Shown: in pieces, positions 43,043-52,121 of the stretch
How positions within the stretch are numbered: position 1 is the stretch's first letter
Layout: each line of letters begins with the position of its first letter
NCBI GenBank assembly: GCA_913778505.1
Contig: CAJYWD010000047.1
Location: forward strand, 1 to 64,000
Direction: 5' to 3'
From: an uncultured Chryseobacterium sp.
GTDB taxonomy: Bacteria > Bacteroidota > Bacteroidia > Flavobacteriales > Weeksellaceae
DNA: 64,000 nucleotides
Translations under genes and position numbers: made by a program
The notes under the pieces: model-generated
What the model saw: the letters and a program-made list of their open reading frames with translations, nothing else
Databases searched by the model: none
What the model was told of the DNA's origin: nothing

Positions 43043-44452
43043 ATGATTAAAATTAACAATAAAAAAGTATCAACAGCACAAAACATACATCTGTTCAGCG
43101 AAGCCGACTGGGAACAGGAAAAAAGCTCGTATCCTAACGTAGAATTATTCTTCAACGGAAAAAAGAACGAGGTTTTCGTCAAAACAGATTCTGATAAAGT
43201 GAGTTTTTTCATTGGAATCGGGAAAGCTGCAAAAGGATTTGAAATACAAGCAATTGCCAATAAATTTGCGAATGATTATAAAAAAAATCTACAGGCAGTT
43301 CCAACTTCGGTTTGTTCCAATTTAGGATTGGATTTGACGGAAGAATTGGTGAAAGGCTTGTTTTTGGGAACTTACCTCTACCCTTTTGAGAAATCTCATG
43401 CGTTTTGGCAGGAGAATTTTGAACTTCATTTTGAAAATATTTCTGAGGAAGAAGGAAACAATTTAGCTTTAAAAACAGAAGCGCTCTGTAACGGCCAATT
43501 TGCCGGAATGGAATGGCTGAACAAACCTGCTAATCATAAAAAGGTTCATCAAATCTCAGATTTTCTGAAATCAACGGCAGAGAAATATGGTTTAAAATAT
43601 AAATCCTTCAACAGAGAAGAATCCATTAAAGAAGGTCTTGGGGCGTTTGTAGCTGTCAATCAAGGGAGTTCGCAGGAAGCGGCTTTCACAATTCTGAAAT
43701 ACAACTGTGGAAAAGCCGATGCAAAAACTTTCGGATTGGTAGGAAAATGCGTTCTCTTTGACACAGGTGGAATTTCCATCAAACCGTCTGATAATATGCA
43801 TTATATGAAGAGCGACATGGGCGGCGCAAGTGCTGTTATCGGCGCCTTGATTACCGCTTCGGAACTGAAACTTCCGGTCAATATCATCGCTATTCTCCCG
43901 ATTACGGATAATGCGGTTTCGGAAAATGCGTATCTGCCGAGCGACGTCGTGACAGCTTACAACGGAAAAACGATTGAAGTCCTGAACACCGATGCAGAGG
44001 GCAGAATGACTTTGGCAGACGGACTTTCTTACTTGTCAAAAAACTATAAAACTGATGTTTTGATAGATCTGGCAACGCTCACAGGAAGTTCGGTCAGAAT
44101 GTTTGGCTACACTTGTGGTGCCTATTTCTCGAACAACAGTGATTTGAAAATAAAGCTGGAAAAATCTGCCGATAAAACCAATCAGCGACTATGGAATCTG
44201 CCGCTTTGGGATATTTGGAAAGACGATTTCACATCGGACGTTGCAGATTTCAAGAATATCTCCATGAAACCTTTCGGAGATTGCATTATTGCCGGGAAAT
44301 TTTTGGAACAGTTTATAGAAGGACATCAGAATTGGGCGCATCTCGATATTGCCGGCGTTGCTTTTGGGAATGTCGGTTATGCTAAAGATAAAATGGCGAC
44401 AGGTTATGGTGTGCAGCTATTAGTGGACTTTATCGAAAATTATAATATTTAA
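43043..44452 (+). CDS. M17-family leucyl aminopeptidase
   Basis: 469 residues. The catalytic C-terminal domain is intact: VLFDTGGISIKPSDNMHYMKSDMGGA, the M17 signature NTDAEGRMTLADGL, and metal ligands between. It removes N-terminal residues from peptides using two metal ions and normally forms hexamers. It lies at the front of the amidoligase cluster and could trim its product or recycle peptides. Confidence 0.92.
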   Translation: MIKINNKKVSTAQNIHLFSEADWEQEKSSYPNVELFFNGKKNEVFVKTDSDKVSFFIGIGKAAKGFEIQAIANKFANDYKKNLQAVPTSVCSNLGLDLTEELVKGLFLGTYLYPFEKSHAFWQENFELHFENISEEEGNNLALKTEALCNGQFAGMEWLNKPANHKKVHQISDFLKSTAEKYGLKYKSFNREESIKEGLGAFVAVNQGSSQEAAFTILKYNCGKADAKTFGLVGKCVLFDTGGISIKPSDNMHYMKSDMGGASAVIGALITASELKLPVNIIAILPITDNAVSENAYLPSDVVTAYNGKTIEVLNTDAEGRMTLADGLSYLSKNYKTDVLIDLATLTGSSVRMFGYTCGAYFSNNSDLKIKLEKSADKTNQRLWNLPLWDIWKDDFTSDVADFKNISMKPFGDCIIAGKFLEQFIEGHQNWAHLDIAGVAFGNVGYAKDKMATGYGVQLLVDFIENYNI

Positions 44453-44467
44453 ATAAAAACTAAAACT

Positions 44468-44773
44468 ATGAATTCAAATTTTCAAAATGAATCGGGACAA
44501 AATCCTCAACACATCATTATTAATCAGGTAGAGAAACAAACGAACGGCATTGGAACTGCCGGATTTGTACTCGCACTGATTGCGATTTTCTTAGGCTGGG
44601 TTCCATTTTTGGGACAATTAATTTGGTTTCTAGGCTTGATTTTTTCGTTTGTGGGCATTTTTAAAAAACCAAAGGGATTGGCTGTTGCCGGTCTGGTAAT
44701 TTCCTTAATTGGAATTGTACTTCTCATTTTTGTCTTTAGCGCTTTTGCAGCAGCCGCAGCAATAAGTCATTAA
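44468..44773 (+). CDS. Small DUF4190-type membrane protein
   Basis: 101 residues with a polar N-terminus and two to three membrane helices (GTAGFVLALIAIFLGWVPFLG, FLGLIFSFVGI, LAVAGLVISLIGIVLLIFV). The pattern fits DUF4190. Placed 15 bp behind the aminopeptidase gene, so in the same transcript. Function unknown. Confidence 0.8.
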   Translation: MNSNFQNESGQNPQHIIINQVEKQTNGIGTAGFVLALIAIFLGWVPFLGQLIWFLGLIFSFVGIFKKPKGLAVAGLVISLIGIVLLIFVFSAFAAAAAISH

Positions 44774-44826
44774 CGCTTCTTAACTATCAAATCAGTATAG
44801 AAGAAAATTAACACAATGAATTGAAT

Positions 44827-46032
44827 ATGGAAAAAACGATTGTCTGTATCTCTTGTTATTACAAAGGCTATGATTTTATGGACGAGTGCAAAAAACTCGG
44901 GAATAAGGTCATTCTCATTACCTCAGAAAACCTGAAAGAGAAAAACTGGCCTTGGCACGCCATAGACGAGGTTTATTATATGCCGGAGCTAGAACCTTCC
45001 GTTTGGAATCTTGACCATTTGGTTCAGGGATTTGCATATTTAATGAAGGACCATCAGATTGACGCCGTGATTGCATTGGACGATTTTGATGTGGAAAAAG
45101 CGGCAATGATTCGCGAAACCTACCGTATTCCGGGAATGGGACAGACAACGCATCGTTATTTCCGGGATAAGCTGGCAATGCGCCAACAGGCTAAGGACAA
45201 TGATATTTCTGTGCCGGAATTTTCCTCGATTTTTAATGATGCAAAACTTCATCAGTTCACGCAAGATGTTCCCGGACCTTGGGTTCTGAAACCACGTTCC
45301 GAAGCTTCCGCAAGCGGCATCAAGAAAATCAATTCGGCCGATGAACTTTGGCCGGCTGTGGAAAATCTGGGCGATGAACGTTACAAATTTCTTTTGGAAT
45401 CTTTCAAACCCGGCGATGTTTATCACGTGGATTGTTTGGTTTATAATAAGGAAATTGTGTTTTCCTGCTTTTCTAAATACCTCTCTCCACCGATGAAAGT
45501 TTCCCACGAGGGCGGTGTTTTCCGGACCAAAACTCTGGATAAAACTTCTGAAGAAGCCAAAGGTTTGGATGAAATCAACAAACAGGTTTTAGACAAATTC
45601 GGAATCCGAAACGGAGCCACTCACAGCGAATATATCCGGGGAACAGACGGACGGTATTATTTCCTCGAAACGTCTTCCAGAGTGGGCGGCGCGCACATTC
45701 CCGATATGGTGGAGGCGGCAACAGGCGTCAATATCTGGAGAGAATGGGCAAAATTGGAAAATGCACTTTTGGACGGAACTCAATACTCGGTGGAGGAAAC
45801 CCAGAAATTATTTGGCGGATTGATCATCGCACTGGCAAAGGAGAGACATCCCGACACTCACAATTTGCAAAGCGAAGAAGTGGAAAAATTTTTACCAATC
45901 GATTATCACGTCGGGATTGTCTACAAAGCAAAAACGGCAGATATCATTGAAGAAAGACTGGACCAAGCTGCAGAAATTGTCACGCAACAGATTCTGAATA
46001 TCCTGCCTCCGAAAGACAAACCGACGAGTTGA
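44827..46032 (+). CDS. ATP-grasp ligase 1
   Basis: 401 residues. Start set at ATG 44827 (MEKTIVCISCYYKG). N-terminal pre-ATP-grasp domain (about 1-110), then the ATP-grasp core: GPWVLKPRSEASASGIKKI (nucleotide lysine), KFLLESFKPGDVYHVDCLV, and the metal-binding end YYFLETSSRVGGAHI. The fold joins a carboxylate to an amine through an acyl-phosphate. Substrates unknown. It resembles carnosine-synthase/biotin-carboxylase-type ATP-grasp enzymes. Confidence 0.88.
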   Translation: MEKTIVCISCYYKGYDFMDECKKLGNKVILITSENLKEKNWPWHAIDEVYYMPELEPSVWNLDHLVQGFAYLMKDHQIDAVIALDDFDVEKAAMIRETYRIPGMGQTTHRYFRDKLAMRQQAKDNDISVPEFSSIFNDAKLHQFTQDVPGPWVLKPRSEASASGIKKINSADELWPAVENLGDERYKFLLESFKPGDVYHVDCLVYNKEIVFSCFSKYLSPPMKVSHEGGVFRTKTLDKTSEEAKGLDEINKQVLDKFGIRNGATHSEYIRGTDGRYYFLETSSRVGGAHIPDMVEAATGVNIWREWAKLENALLDGTQYSVEETQKLFGGLIIALAKERHPDTHNLQSEEVEKFLPIDYHVGIVYKAKTADIIEERLDQAAEIVTQQILNILPPKDKPTS

Positions 46033-46083
46033 GTTTAAGGTTTAAGATTCAAGGTTCAAGGTTCAAGGTTCAAAATTTAAAGT
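46033..46083. repeat. Heptanucleotide repeat (AAGGTTC)n
   Basis: GATTCAAGGTTCAAGGTTCAAGGTTC with degenerate flanks (AAGGTTTAAG). It is open in frame, which explains the overlong track ORF at 46029. Confidence 0.85.
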
Positions 46084-46115
46084 TCATTATTCATCATTTA
46101 TCAATTATAAAAAAG

Positions 46116-46829
46116 ATGCCTCAAATAACACATACAGATTATTATTCTCATATTCTCGGGATGAGCCTTCAGGTCGAGGTTACAGGCCATTTTGGTTATC
46201 CGGTTATTATGTTCCCGACGTCGCAGGGTTCTTACACGCAGAATGCCGATTTTCATTTGAACGGAAGCATTTCCCATTTTACCAACAATGGAATTTTGAA
46301 ATTATTTAATGTTCAGACGATTGATAAACTCAGTTTTTACGACAAAGGTATTTCGCCCTATGAACGAATCCGGAATTATGAAATGTACGTTCAGTTCCTG
46401 GTTCAGGAGTTCATTCCTTATATCCAAAGAACACACAACACACATCGTGTAGCGGTTGCCGGCGCAAGTTTCGGAGGTTATCACGCAGCGAATTTTGCGT
46501 TCCGTTTTCCCGATTTGGTGTCGCATCTTTTTTGTTTGTCCGGCGCTTTTTCTATCCGGAGTTTTATGGGTGGCTATGATGACCAGCTGATTTACTTCAA
46601 TTGCCCGGACGAATTTGTGAAGAATGACGAAGCCTGGAAATACAAACATATGCACATCGTGCTCAGCACATCCGACCGTGATATTTGCCTGGAGTCGACA
46701 AGAAAAATGGCAGGGATTTTAACATCAAAAGGAATCAATCATTGGTATGATGAACAAAAATGGATAGACCACGATTGGGTGCTTTGGCGAATGGTTTTCC
46801 CGACATTCATCGGTAGATTTTTCGGGTAA
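46116..46829 (+). CDS. Esterase-family alpha/beta hydrolase 2
   Basis: 237 residues from ATG 46116; the track start (46029) would translate a heptad repeat. Nucleophile elbow VAGASFGGYHAANF (Ser), with a conserved FPTSQGSYTQNADF near the N-terminus and WIDHDWVLW carrying the likely catalytic His. Cytosolic, no signal peptide. Its position between two ATP-grasp genes suggests hydrolysis or transfer on the cluster's peptide-like product. Confidence 0.85.
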   Translation: MPQITHTDYYSHILGMSLQVEVTGHFGYPVIMFPTSQGSYTQNADFHLNGSISHFTNNGILKLFNVQTIDKLSFYDKGISPYERIRNYEMYVQFLVQEFIPYIQRTHNTHRVAVAGASFGGYHAANFAFRFPDLVSHLFCLSGAFSIRSFMGGYDDQLIYFNCPDEFVKNDEAWKYKHMHIVLSTSDRDICLESTRKMAGILTSKGINHWYDEQKWIDHDWVLWRMVFPTFIGRFFG

Positions 46830-46977
46830 AATTTGCCAAAAATTAAAATCGTCAAGATGTAAAACTGTAAAATTGTTAAGATTTACAAACAATATTCAAG
46901 TGATTGGACAAAACAACAATTTAGCGATTCATCAACTTAAAAAATCAACTTACTAACAAATAAACAAATCATAAATT

Positions 46978-47928
46978 ATGGCAAAAAAAATTGGAATTTT
47001 ATTCGGAATGGAAGACACATTTCCGTGGGCTTTTATCGATAAAGTTAATGAATTGGGCAAAGGCGAATATATCGCAGTACCTGTCCAAATCGATAAACTG
47101 GAACAAGGTGCAGATTATGGCTACGCTGTGATCATCGACAGGATTTCTCAGGACGTTCCTTTCTACAGAGCTTATCTTAAAAATGCGGCGGTAAATGGAA
47201 CTTACGTCATCAACAATCCTTTTTGGTGGAGTGCAGATGAGAAATTCTTCAACAACGCATTGATGTCAAAAATCGGAATTCCGTTGCCGAAAACGGTTTT
47301 GCTACCTTCACACGAAAGACCAACCAACACTTCGGAAACCTCGTTCAGAAACCTGAAATTTCCTCACGATTGGGAATACATTTTTAATTATATCGGATTT
47401 CCGGCTTATATGAAACCACACGATGGCGGCGGCTGGAGAAATGTGTACCGTGTTGAAAGTCCGGAAGATATGTGGGCAAAACACGCTGAGACAGAGCAAT
47501 TGGTAATGATGGTTCAGGAAGAAATTGTCTTTGAGGATTATTACAGAGTGTATTGTCTGGGAAGGAAATATGTTCACATTATGCCTTATGAACCAAGAAA
47601 TCCGCATCATCTAAGATACGCAACCACGCATCAGACCGAAGGAAAAGAACTCGAAAAACTGTTAAAAACCATTACAGATTATACCATTAAAATGAATGAA
47701 GCGCTTGGTTATGATTTCAACACGGTAGAATTTGCTGTGAGAGATGGAATTCCTTATGCGATTGACTTCTGTAATCCGGCTCCGGATGCGGACAGAAACT
47801 CTGTGGGCGAAGAAAATTTCCAGTGGATTGTGGAACACGCCGCAAAGCTGGCCATTGAAAAAGCTAAAGATTACGAACCCGGAAAAATCAATATCGATTG
47901 GGGAACATTTGTAACCAACAAACTTTAA
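46978..47928 (+). CDS. ATP-grasp ligase 2
   Basis: 316 residues. ATP-grasp core: FPAYMKPHDGGGWRNVYRV (nucleotide lysine and glycine loop), LVMMVQEEIVFEDYYRVYCLG, and the metal-binding YDFNTVEFAVRDGIPYAIDFCNP. Glutamates and Asn needed for Mg2+ are present. Related to RimK-type and peptide-forming ligases. Its substrate is unknown. It follows esterase 2 by 148 bp. Confidence 0.87.
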   Translation: MAKKIGILFGMEDTFPWAFIDKVNELGKGEYIAVPVQIDKLEQGADYGYAVIIDRISQDVPFYRAYLKNAAVNGTYVINNPFWWSADEKFFNNALMSKIGIPLPKTVLLPSHERPTNTSETSFRNLKFPHDWEYIFNYIGFPAYMKPHDGGGWRNVYRVESPEDMWAKHAETEQLVMMVQEEIVFEDYYRVYCLGRKYVHIMPYEPRNPHHLRYATTHQTEGKELEKLLKTITDYTIKMNEALGYDFNTVEFAVRDGIPYAIDFCNPAPDADRNSVGEENFQWIVEHAAKLAIEKAKDYEPGKINIDWGTFVTNKL

Positions 47929-47980
47929 AACTTAACTAACTTAAATATTTAATGATATAATTTGAAGCGTTGAATCATTC

Positions 47981-48115
47981 GCAGCCCGACTTATCTCACA
48001 TTTGTTTATTTTTTATATGAATTGATGAATATCGTTCCTCGATTTGAGCGGAAATCCTTTTTAGGCAATGTACTGGAGTGAAAAGATGTGGAGCGGAAGG
48101 CGGATAAAGCTGCCC
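47981..48115 (+). repeat. Dispersed hairpin element, copy D
   Basis: GCAGCCCGACTT at one end and GGAGCGGAAGGCGGATAAAGCTGCCC at the other. TTGAGCGGAAATCCTTTTT is displaced by a 55-bp insert after CGACTT. It lies in the 269-bp gap between ATP-grasp 2 and the YbdK-type ligase. Confidence 0.8.
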
Positions 48116-48197
48116 AAACCTAACAAAGTGTTTCGATGAAATCAAATTATATCATGAATTTAATTTACTACTAACTTTAACTAACACAAGAAAAAAA

Positions 48198-49301
48198 ATG
48201 CACAGATTCACAATAGGCGTGGAAGAAGAATACCAAATCATCGATGCGGAAAGCCGTGATTTGGTGTCTCACGTTTCCAAAATAATAGAAGGCGGAAAAG
48301 CCGTTCTCAGCGAAAATTTAAAACACGAGATGCACGAGTCGGTTGTCGAAATGGAAACAGGCATCTGTGAAAACATTCAGCAGGCGCGTCAGGAATTGAC
48401 CGACCTCAGGAGACATCTTGTAAAAACGGCTCACGAACAAGGCCTTAGAGTTTCCGGCGGAGGAACACATCCGTTTTCCCACTGGAAAGACAATGTCATT
48501 ACCAAAGATGCGCGTTACGACAAAATCGTAAGCGATATGGGCGATGTCGCCAGGTCTAATCTGATTTTCGGATTGCACGTTCACATCGGGATTCCTGATC
48601 GTGAAGAAGGCATCAGAATCCAGAATGTGATGCGTTACTTTTTGCCACACGTTTATGCTTTGTCCACCAATTCTCCGTTTTGGGTTGGAAGATTAACAGG
48701 TTTCAAATCATATAGACAGGAAGTTTTTGCCAAATTCCCAAGAACCGGATTGCCAAGCTATTTCAGCAGTGTGGCGGAATTTGATGCCTATGTCAATCTG
48801 ATGGTAAAAACCGGAACCATTGATAATGCCAAGAAAATCTGGTGGGATTTGAGGGTTCATCCTTTCTACCCTACGATTGAGTTCAGGATTTGCGATATGC
48901 CTTTGACGATTGATGAAACGGTTTGCCTGGCGGCAATTATGCAGGCTTTGGTGGCAAAAGTTTACAAAATGCACCAGCAGAATACAAGTTACAGAAGTTA
49001 CAGAAGACTGCTTCTGACGGAAAACAAATGGCGCGCTTCCAAAGACGGCATTGATGCCCATCTGATTGATTTTGGTAAAGAAGCGAGTGTTCCATATCGT
49101 GACCTTTTGGAAGAATTACTGTTATTCATAGATGATGTTGTTGATGATTTGGGCTGCCGTAAAGAAGTCGAATATGCCCGGGAAATTGTCAAAATGGGAA
49201 CCGGTGCAGACAGGCAGCTTAAAGTCTTCCACGAAAGCGGTGGCGATATGAAAAAGGTGGTGGATTATATGATTTATGAGACGGAGAAAGGTCTGCTATA
49301 G
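48198..49301 (+). CDS. Carboxylate-amine ligase, YbdK/GCS2 family
   Basis: 367 residues. Glutamine-synthetase-like fold of the GCS2 family: start FTIGVEEEYQIID, SVVEMETGICENI, GGGTHPFSHW, GLHVHIGIPD and TIEFRICDMPLTIDE, which supply the metal ligands. YbdK of E. coli has weak gamma-glutamyl-cysteine ligase activity; here the partners suggest a dedicated amide-bond step. Substrate unknown. Confidence 0.9.
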   Translation: MHRFTIGVEEEYQIIDAESRDLVSHVSKIIEGGKAVLSENLKHEMHESVVEMETGICENIQQARQELTDLRRHLVKTAHEQGLRVSGGGTHPFSHWKDNVITKDARYDKIVSDMGDVARSNLIFGLHVHIGIPDREEGIRIQNVMRYFLPHVYALSTNSPFWVGRLTGFKSYRQEVFAKFPRTGLPSYFSSVAEFDAYVNLMVKTGTIDNAKKIWWDLRVHPFYPTIEFRICDMPLTIDETVCLAAIMQALVAKVYKMHQQNTSYRSYRRLLLTENKWRASKDGIDAHLIDFGKEASVPYRDLLEELLLFIDDVVDDLGCRKEVEYAREIVKMGTGADRQLKVFHESGGDMKKVVDYMIYETEKGLL

Positions 49302-49425
49302 ATTTTGGTTGTTGGTTGTCAGTTAATTGTTGTCGGTTTGTAATAGTAGATTAGACTGAAATAGTTTTAGTTCTCCACAGATAAATTTTAGAATTTTATT
49401 AACTTTTCATCAATTCTAGATTCCG

Positions 49426-49433
49426 TATTTTTG
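49426..49433 (+). promoter_or_regulatory. -7 box (TATTTTTG) before the amidotransferase
   Basis: TAnnTTTG match 9 bp before the ATG at 49443, suggesting an internal promoter in the ligase cluster. Confidence 0.35.
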
Positions 49434-49442
49434 TAAAAATTT

Positions 49443-50285
49443 ATGAATATGAGTAAAAATGATGTAAGAATTGCACTTCTTGATATGAATAACAACCATC
49501 CGAATCAAGGGATGAGAAACATCAAAGAGCTGTCGAAAGCATTTCAGGAGCAGTCGGAACACGAGGTTTCTGTGGAGCTTTTTGATGTCCGTTATAAAAA
49601 TGAGATACCCAATATTGAAGATTTTGATATTTTTATTTCGTCCGGCGGACCGGGAAATCCGCACCGTGAAGGTTATGAATGGGAACAGAAATTTGCTGAT
49701 TTCCTAACACAAATCTGGGGACATAACAAAACTAATGAACAAAAAAAATATCTGTTTTTAGTTTGCCATTCTTTCCAACTGGCGGTGATTCATTTCGGGA
49801 TTGCGAATGTCTGCAAACGTAAATCCTACTCTTTCGGTGTGATGCCCATTCATAAATCGGAAGACGGCGAAACGGAATTTTTGTTCAAAAATCTGCCAGA
49901 CCCTTTCTACGCAGTAGATTCCAGAGCTTACCAATGTATCGAGCCCAATCAGGAAAAACTGGATGAGCTGGGAATGAAAATCGTGGCCTTGGAGAAAATC
50001 CGCCCGACCGTTCATCTGGAAAGAGCGATGATGGCCGTTCGTTTCTCTGATGAGATTTTCGGAACGCAGTTTCATCCGGAAGCTGACCCGCTTGGTTTCA
50101 TCAAAAATCTGGAAGATGAGAAAAATAAGGAAGCGATGATTGAAACATTCGGGATGGAAAAATACCTCGAAACCATTGACAGAATGGATGATGACGACAA
50201 AATCGTGTTAACCAGAGCGCAAATCATCCCAAGATTTTTGCAACAGGCTTCTGAACAAATTACGAAAAACTTAATATTCGGTTAA
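49443..50285 (+). CDS. Class-I glutamine amidotransferase-like protein
   Basis: 280 residues. Oxyanion strand FDIFISSGGPGNPH, nucleophile region FLVCHSFQLAV (Cys in VCHS) and the His-Glu pair FGTQFHPEADP form the catalytic triad of GATase1. It can release ammonia from glutamine or act as a gamma-glutamyl hydrolase. In a cluster with four amide ligases it may amidate or process the product. Start at 49443 or two codons later is possible. Confidence 0.88.
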   Translation: MNMSKNDVRIALLDMNNNHPNQGMRNIKELSKAFQEQSEHEVSVELFDVRYKNEIPNIEDFDIFISSGGPGNPHREGYEWEQKFADFLTQIWGHNKTNEQKKYLFLVCHSFQLAVIHFGIANVCKRKSYSFGVMPIHKSEDGETEFLFKNLPDPFYAVDSRAYQCIEPNQEKLDELGMKIVALEKIRPTVHLERAMMAVRFSDEIFGTQFHPEADPLGFIKNLEDEKNKEAMIETFGMEKYLETIDRMDDDDKIVLTRAQIIPRFLQQASEQITKNLIFG

Positions 50286-50350
50286 TTTTCTAGTACAATG
50301 TATTTTGTACAATGTAAAAAGTATAGATGTATAATGTACTTTTTTACATG

Positions 50351-50395
50351 CATACATTTTACATCCATACATTTTACATCCATACATTTTACAAT
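50351..50395. repeat. 15-bp tandem repeat (CATACATTTTACATC)x3
   Basis: Three direct copies of CATACATTTTACATC directly before the third ligase gene, with degenerate TGTAAAATGTA-like words upstream (50297-50345). Confidence 0.9.
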
Positions 50396-50403
50396 CAAAA
50401 ACT

Positions 50404-51585
50404 ATGATTCCAAAATACAGAGCTCAATTCAACCAAGAATTCTCTCAGGAAAAATATCAAAAAGTCAATGAACTGATCAAAGAAAAATGTGGTTATGAAG
50501 CCGCGTTTCGACTTTCTGAGAGCCCGATTTTCCTTAGCAAAGATTTTCAACACAAGCTGGATGATGCTTGTCAGTCGATTATTTCGCAAATCAAAGCAAT
50601 GTCTGATGAAGAACTCAGCAAAGCTATTCCCGCGAATTGCAACGTACCGAATGACACTCAAAAACCACATTTTGTGGCCATCGATTTTGGAATCTGCCAG
50701 GATGAAAATGGCAACGTGATTCCGCAGTTGATAGAATTGCAGGCTTTTCCGAGCTTGTTTGGATTTCAGAAGTTGTTTGAAGAGGTGATTACCGAAGTTT
50801 ATCCTTTTCTGAATGAACTGAAAGACTCGCTTCCGAAAGATGAATACATCAAAAAGCTGAAACAAGTGATTGTTGGAAATGAAAATCCGGAAAATGTGAT
50901 TCTCCTGGAAATCTATCCTGAAAAGCAAAAGACTCTAATTGATTTTGTTCTGACAGAGCAATATCTCGGCATCAAAACGGTTTGCCTCACGAAAATCAAG
51001 AAAGAAGGTAAAAAATTATTCTACGAAAAAGAAGGCAAATTAATCCCTATCAATCGGATTTATAATCGTGTGATTTTTGATGAATTGGATAAGATCGAAG
51101 GTTTGGAAACAGAATTTGATTTCCGGGAAGACATTGATGTCGAATGGATTACGCACCCAAATTGGTTTTTCAAAATTTCAAAATATATTCTTCCAAAACT
51201 GAAACACGAGTTTGTTCCGAAAAGTTACTTCTTACCAGATTTTTCTGGAAATGAATCATTGGAGAATTTTGTTTTAAAACCACTTTTCTCTTTTGCAGGA
51301 AGCGGCGTGAATCTGAATCCAAGCCAGGAAATCATTAACTCAATTGAAGATAAAGAAAATTATATCTTACAGAGAAAAGTGACTTATGCACCACTATTTG
51401 AAGACATCAACGGAGAGTTTTCCAAAGCAGAAATCCGTTTACTTTTTGCGTGGAATCCTGACGAAGAAAATCCTGAACTTTTCGTAAATCTTGTAAGAAT
51501 GACCAAAGCCGCCATGGTGAATGTGGACTTCAACAAGAAAGATGCGATTTGGATCGGGAGTTCTATGGCGTTTTTTGAATCTTAA
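50404..51585 (+). CDS. ATP-grasp-like ligase 3
   Basis: 393 residues. It lacks a recognised pre-ATP-grasp signature, but the core is visible: NFVLKPLFSFAGSGVNL (glycine loop with lysine), NYILQRKVTYAP, EIRLLFAWNPDEENP, and a final NVDFNKKDAIWIGSSMAFF. The layout resembles glutathionylspermidine-synthase-type or related divergent ATP-grasp enzymes. Third member of the fold in this cluster. Substrate unknown. Confidence 0.75.
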   Translation: MIPKYRAQFNQEFSQEKYQKVNELIKEKCGYEAAFRLSESPIFLSKDFQHKLDDACQSIISQIKAMSDEELSKAIPANCNVPNDTQKPHFVAIDFGICQDENGNVIPQLIELQAFPSLFGFQKLFEEVITEVYPFLNELKDSLPKDEYIKKLKQVIVGNENPENVILLEIYPEKQKTLIDFVLTEQYLGIKTVCLTKIKKEGKKLFYEKEGKLIPINRIYNRVIFDELDKIEGLETEFDFREDIDVEWITHPNWFFKISKYILPKLKHEFVPKSYFLPDFSGNESLENFVLKPLFSFAGSGVNLNPSQEIINSIEDKENYILQRKVTYAPLFEDINGEFSKAEIRLLFAWNPDEENPELFVNLVRMTKAAMVNVDFNKKDAIWIGSSMAFFES

Positions 51586-51597
51586 GATTTTTAATTT

Positions 51598-51864
51598 ATG
51601 AAAAATTCCTTTATACTGGGCGGAATACTTTTAGTCTGCCATCTGTCTGCACAAAAGCTGCCTGCAAAAGATTCTGTAGTCGCAGCCGTCAACGGCTCTG
51701 CCAAAAGTTCTACATATAATCTGACGCCGGACACCAAAATACTGGACAATAAAAAGTTTCATTTTGAATGGATGAGGCCTTCAAAGAGTGTATACCGAGA
51801 TAATTTCACCAATCGACTGTATTTCCAGAACGGATTTGACAGAACGAAAATCATTACTAACTAA
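51598..51864 (+). CDS. Short secreted protein at the end of the ligase cluster
   Basis: 88 residues with a signal peptide (MKNSFILGGILLVCHLSAQ) and a mature part with no recognised family (YNLTPDTKILDNKKFHFEWMRPSKS). It begins 12 bp after ligase 3, so is probably in the same transcript. Function unknown. Confidence 0.65.
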   Translation: MKNSFILGGILLVCHLSAQKLPAKDSVVAAVNGSAKSSTYNLTPDTKILDNKKFHFEWMRPSKSVYRDNFTNRLYFQNGFDRTKIITN

Positions 51865-52121
51865 AGGCTCTCAATGTTCTCCGGCACCAGCTCCTCAATC
51901 TCAGAGATCAGGGTTTTTAATGATTTTGATTTTTGCATTTGAACATCTATAACCTGCACTATTTAATGCCTTAGAATTGGAATTGCCATTCAGTTCATTT
52001 CTCTCTGCTGCAATTACTTATCTGTATTTGTTATTTCTATTGAATCTTGGTGATTTGAGCTACAGAAAAAATTTAACAAATAAAATCTGGCGTATTTTTT
52101 GAAACATCGGCATAAAAAACG
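51865..52121. other. Intergenic DNA with a coding-like remnant
   Basis: On the minus strand near 51865-51942, a 25-codon frame (MQKSKSLKTLISEIEELVPENIESL) looks protein-like but has no support as a gene. The rest holds nothing I can identify. Confidence 0.4.

Noticed and set aside
51865-51942. 25-codon minus-strand frame as a secreted or RiPP-type peptide
   Set aside because: No leader motif, no cleavage site, no adjacent modification enzyme on that strand, and no promoter; noted only as a remnant.
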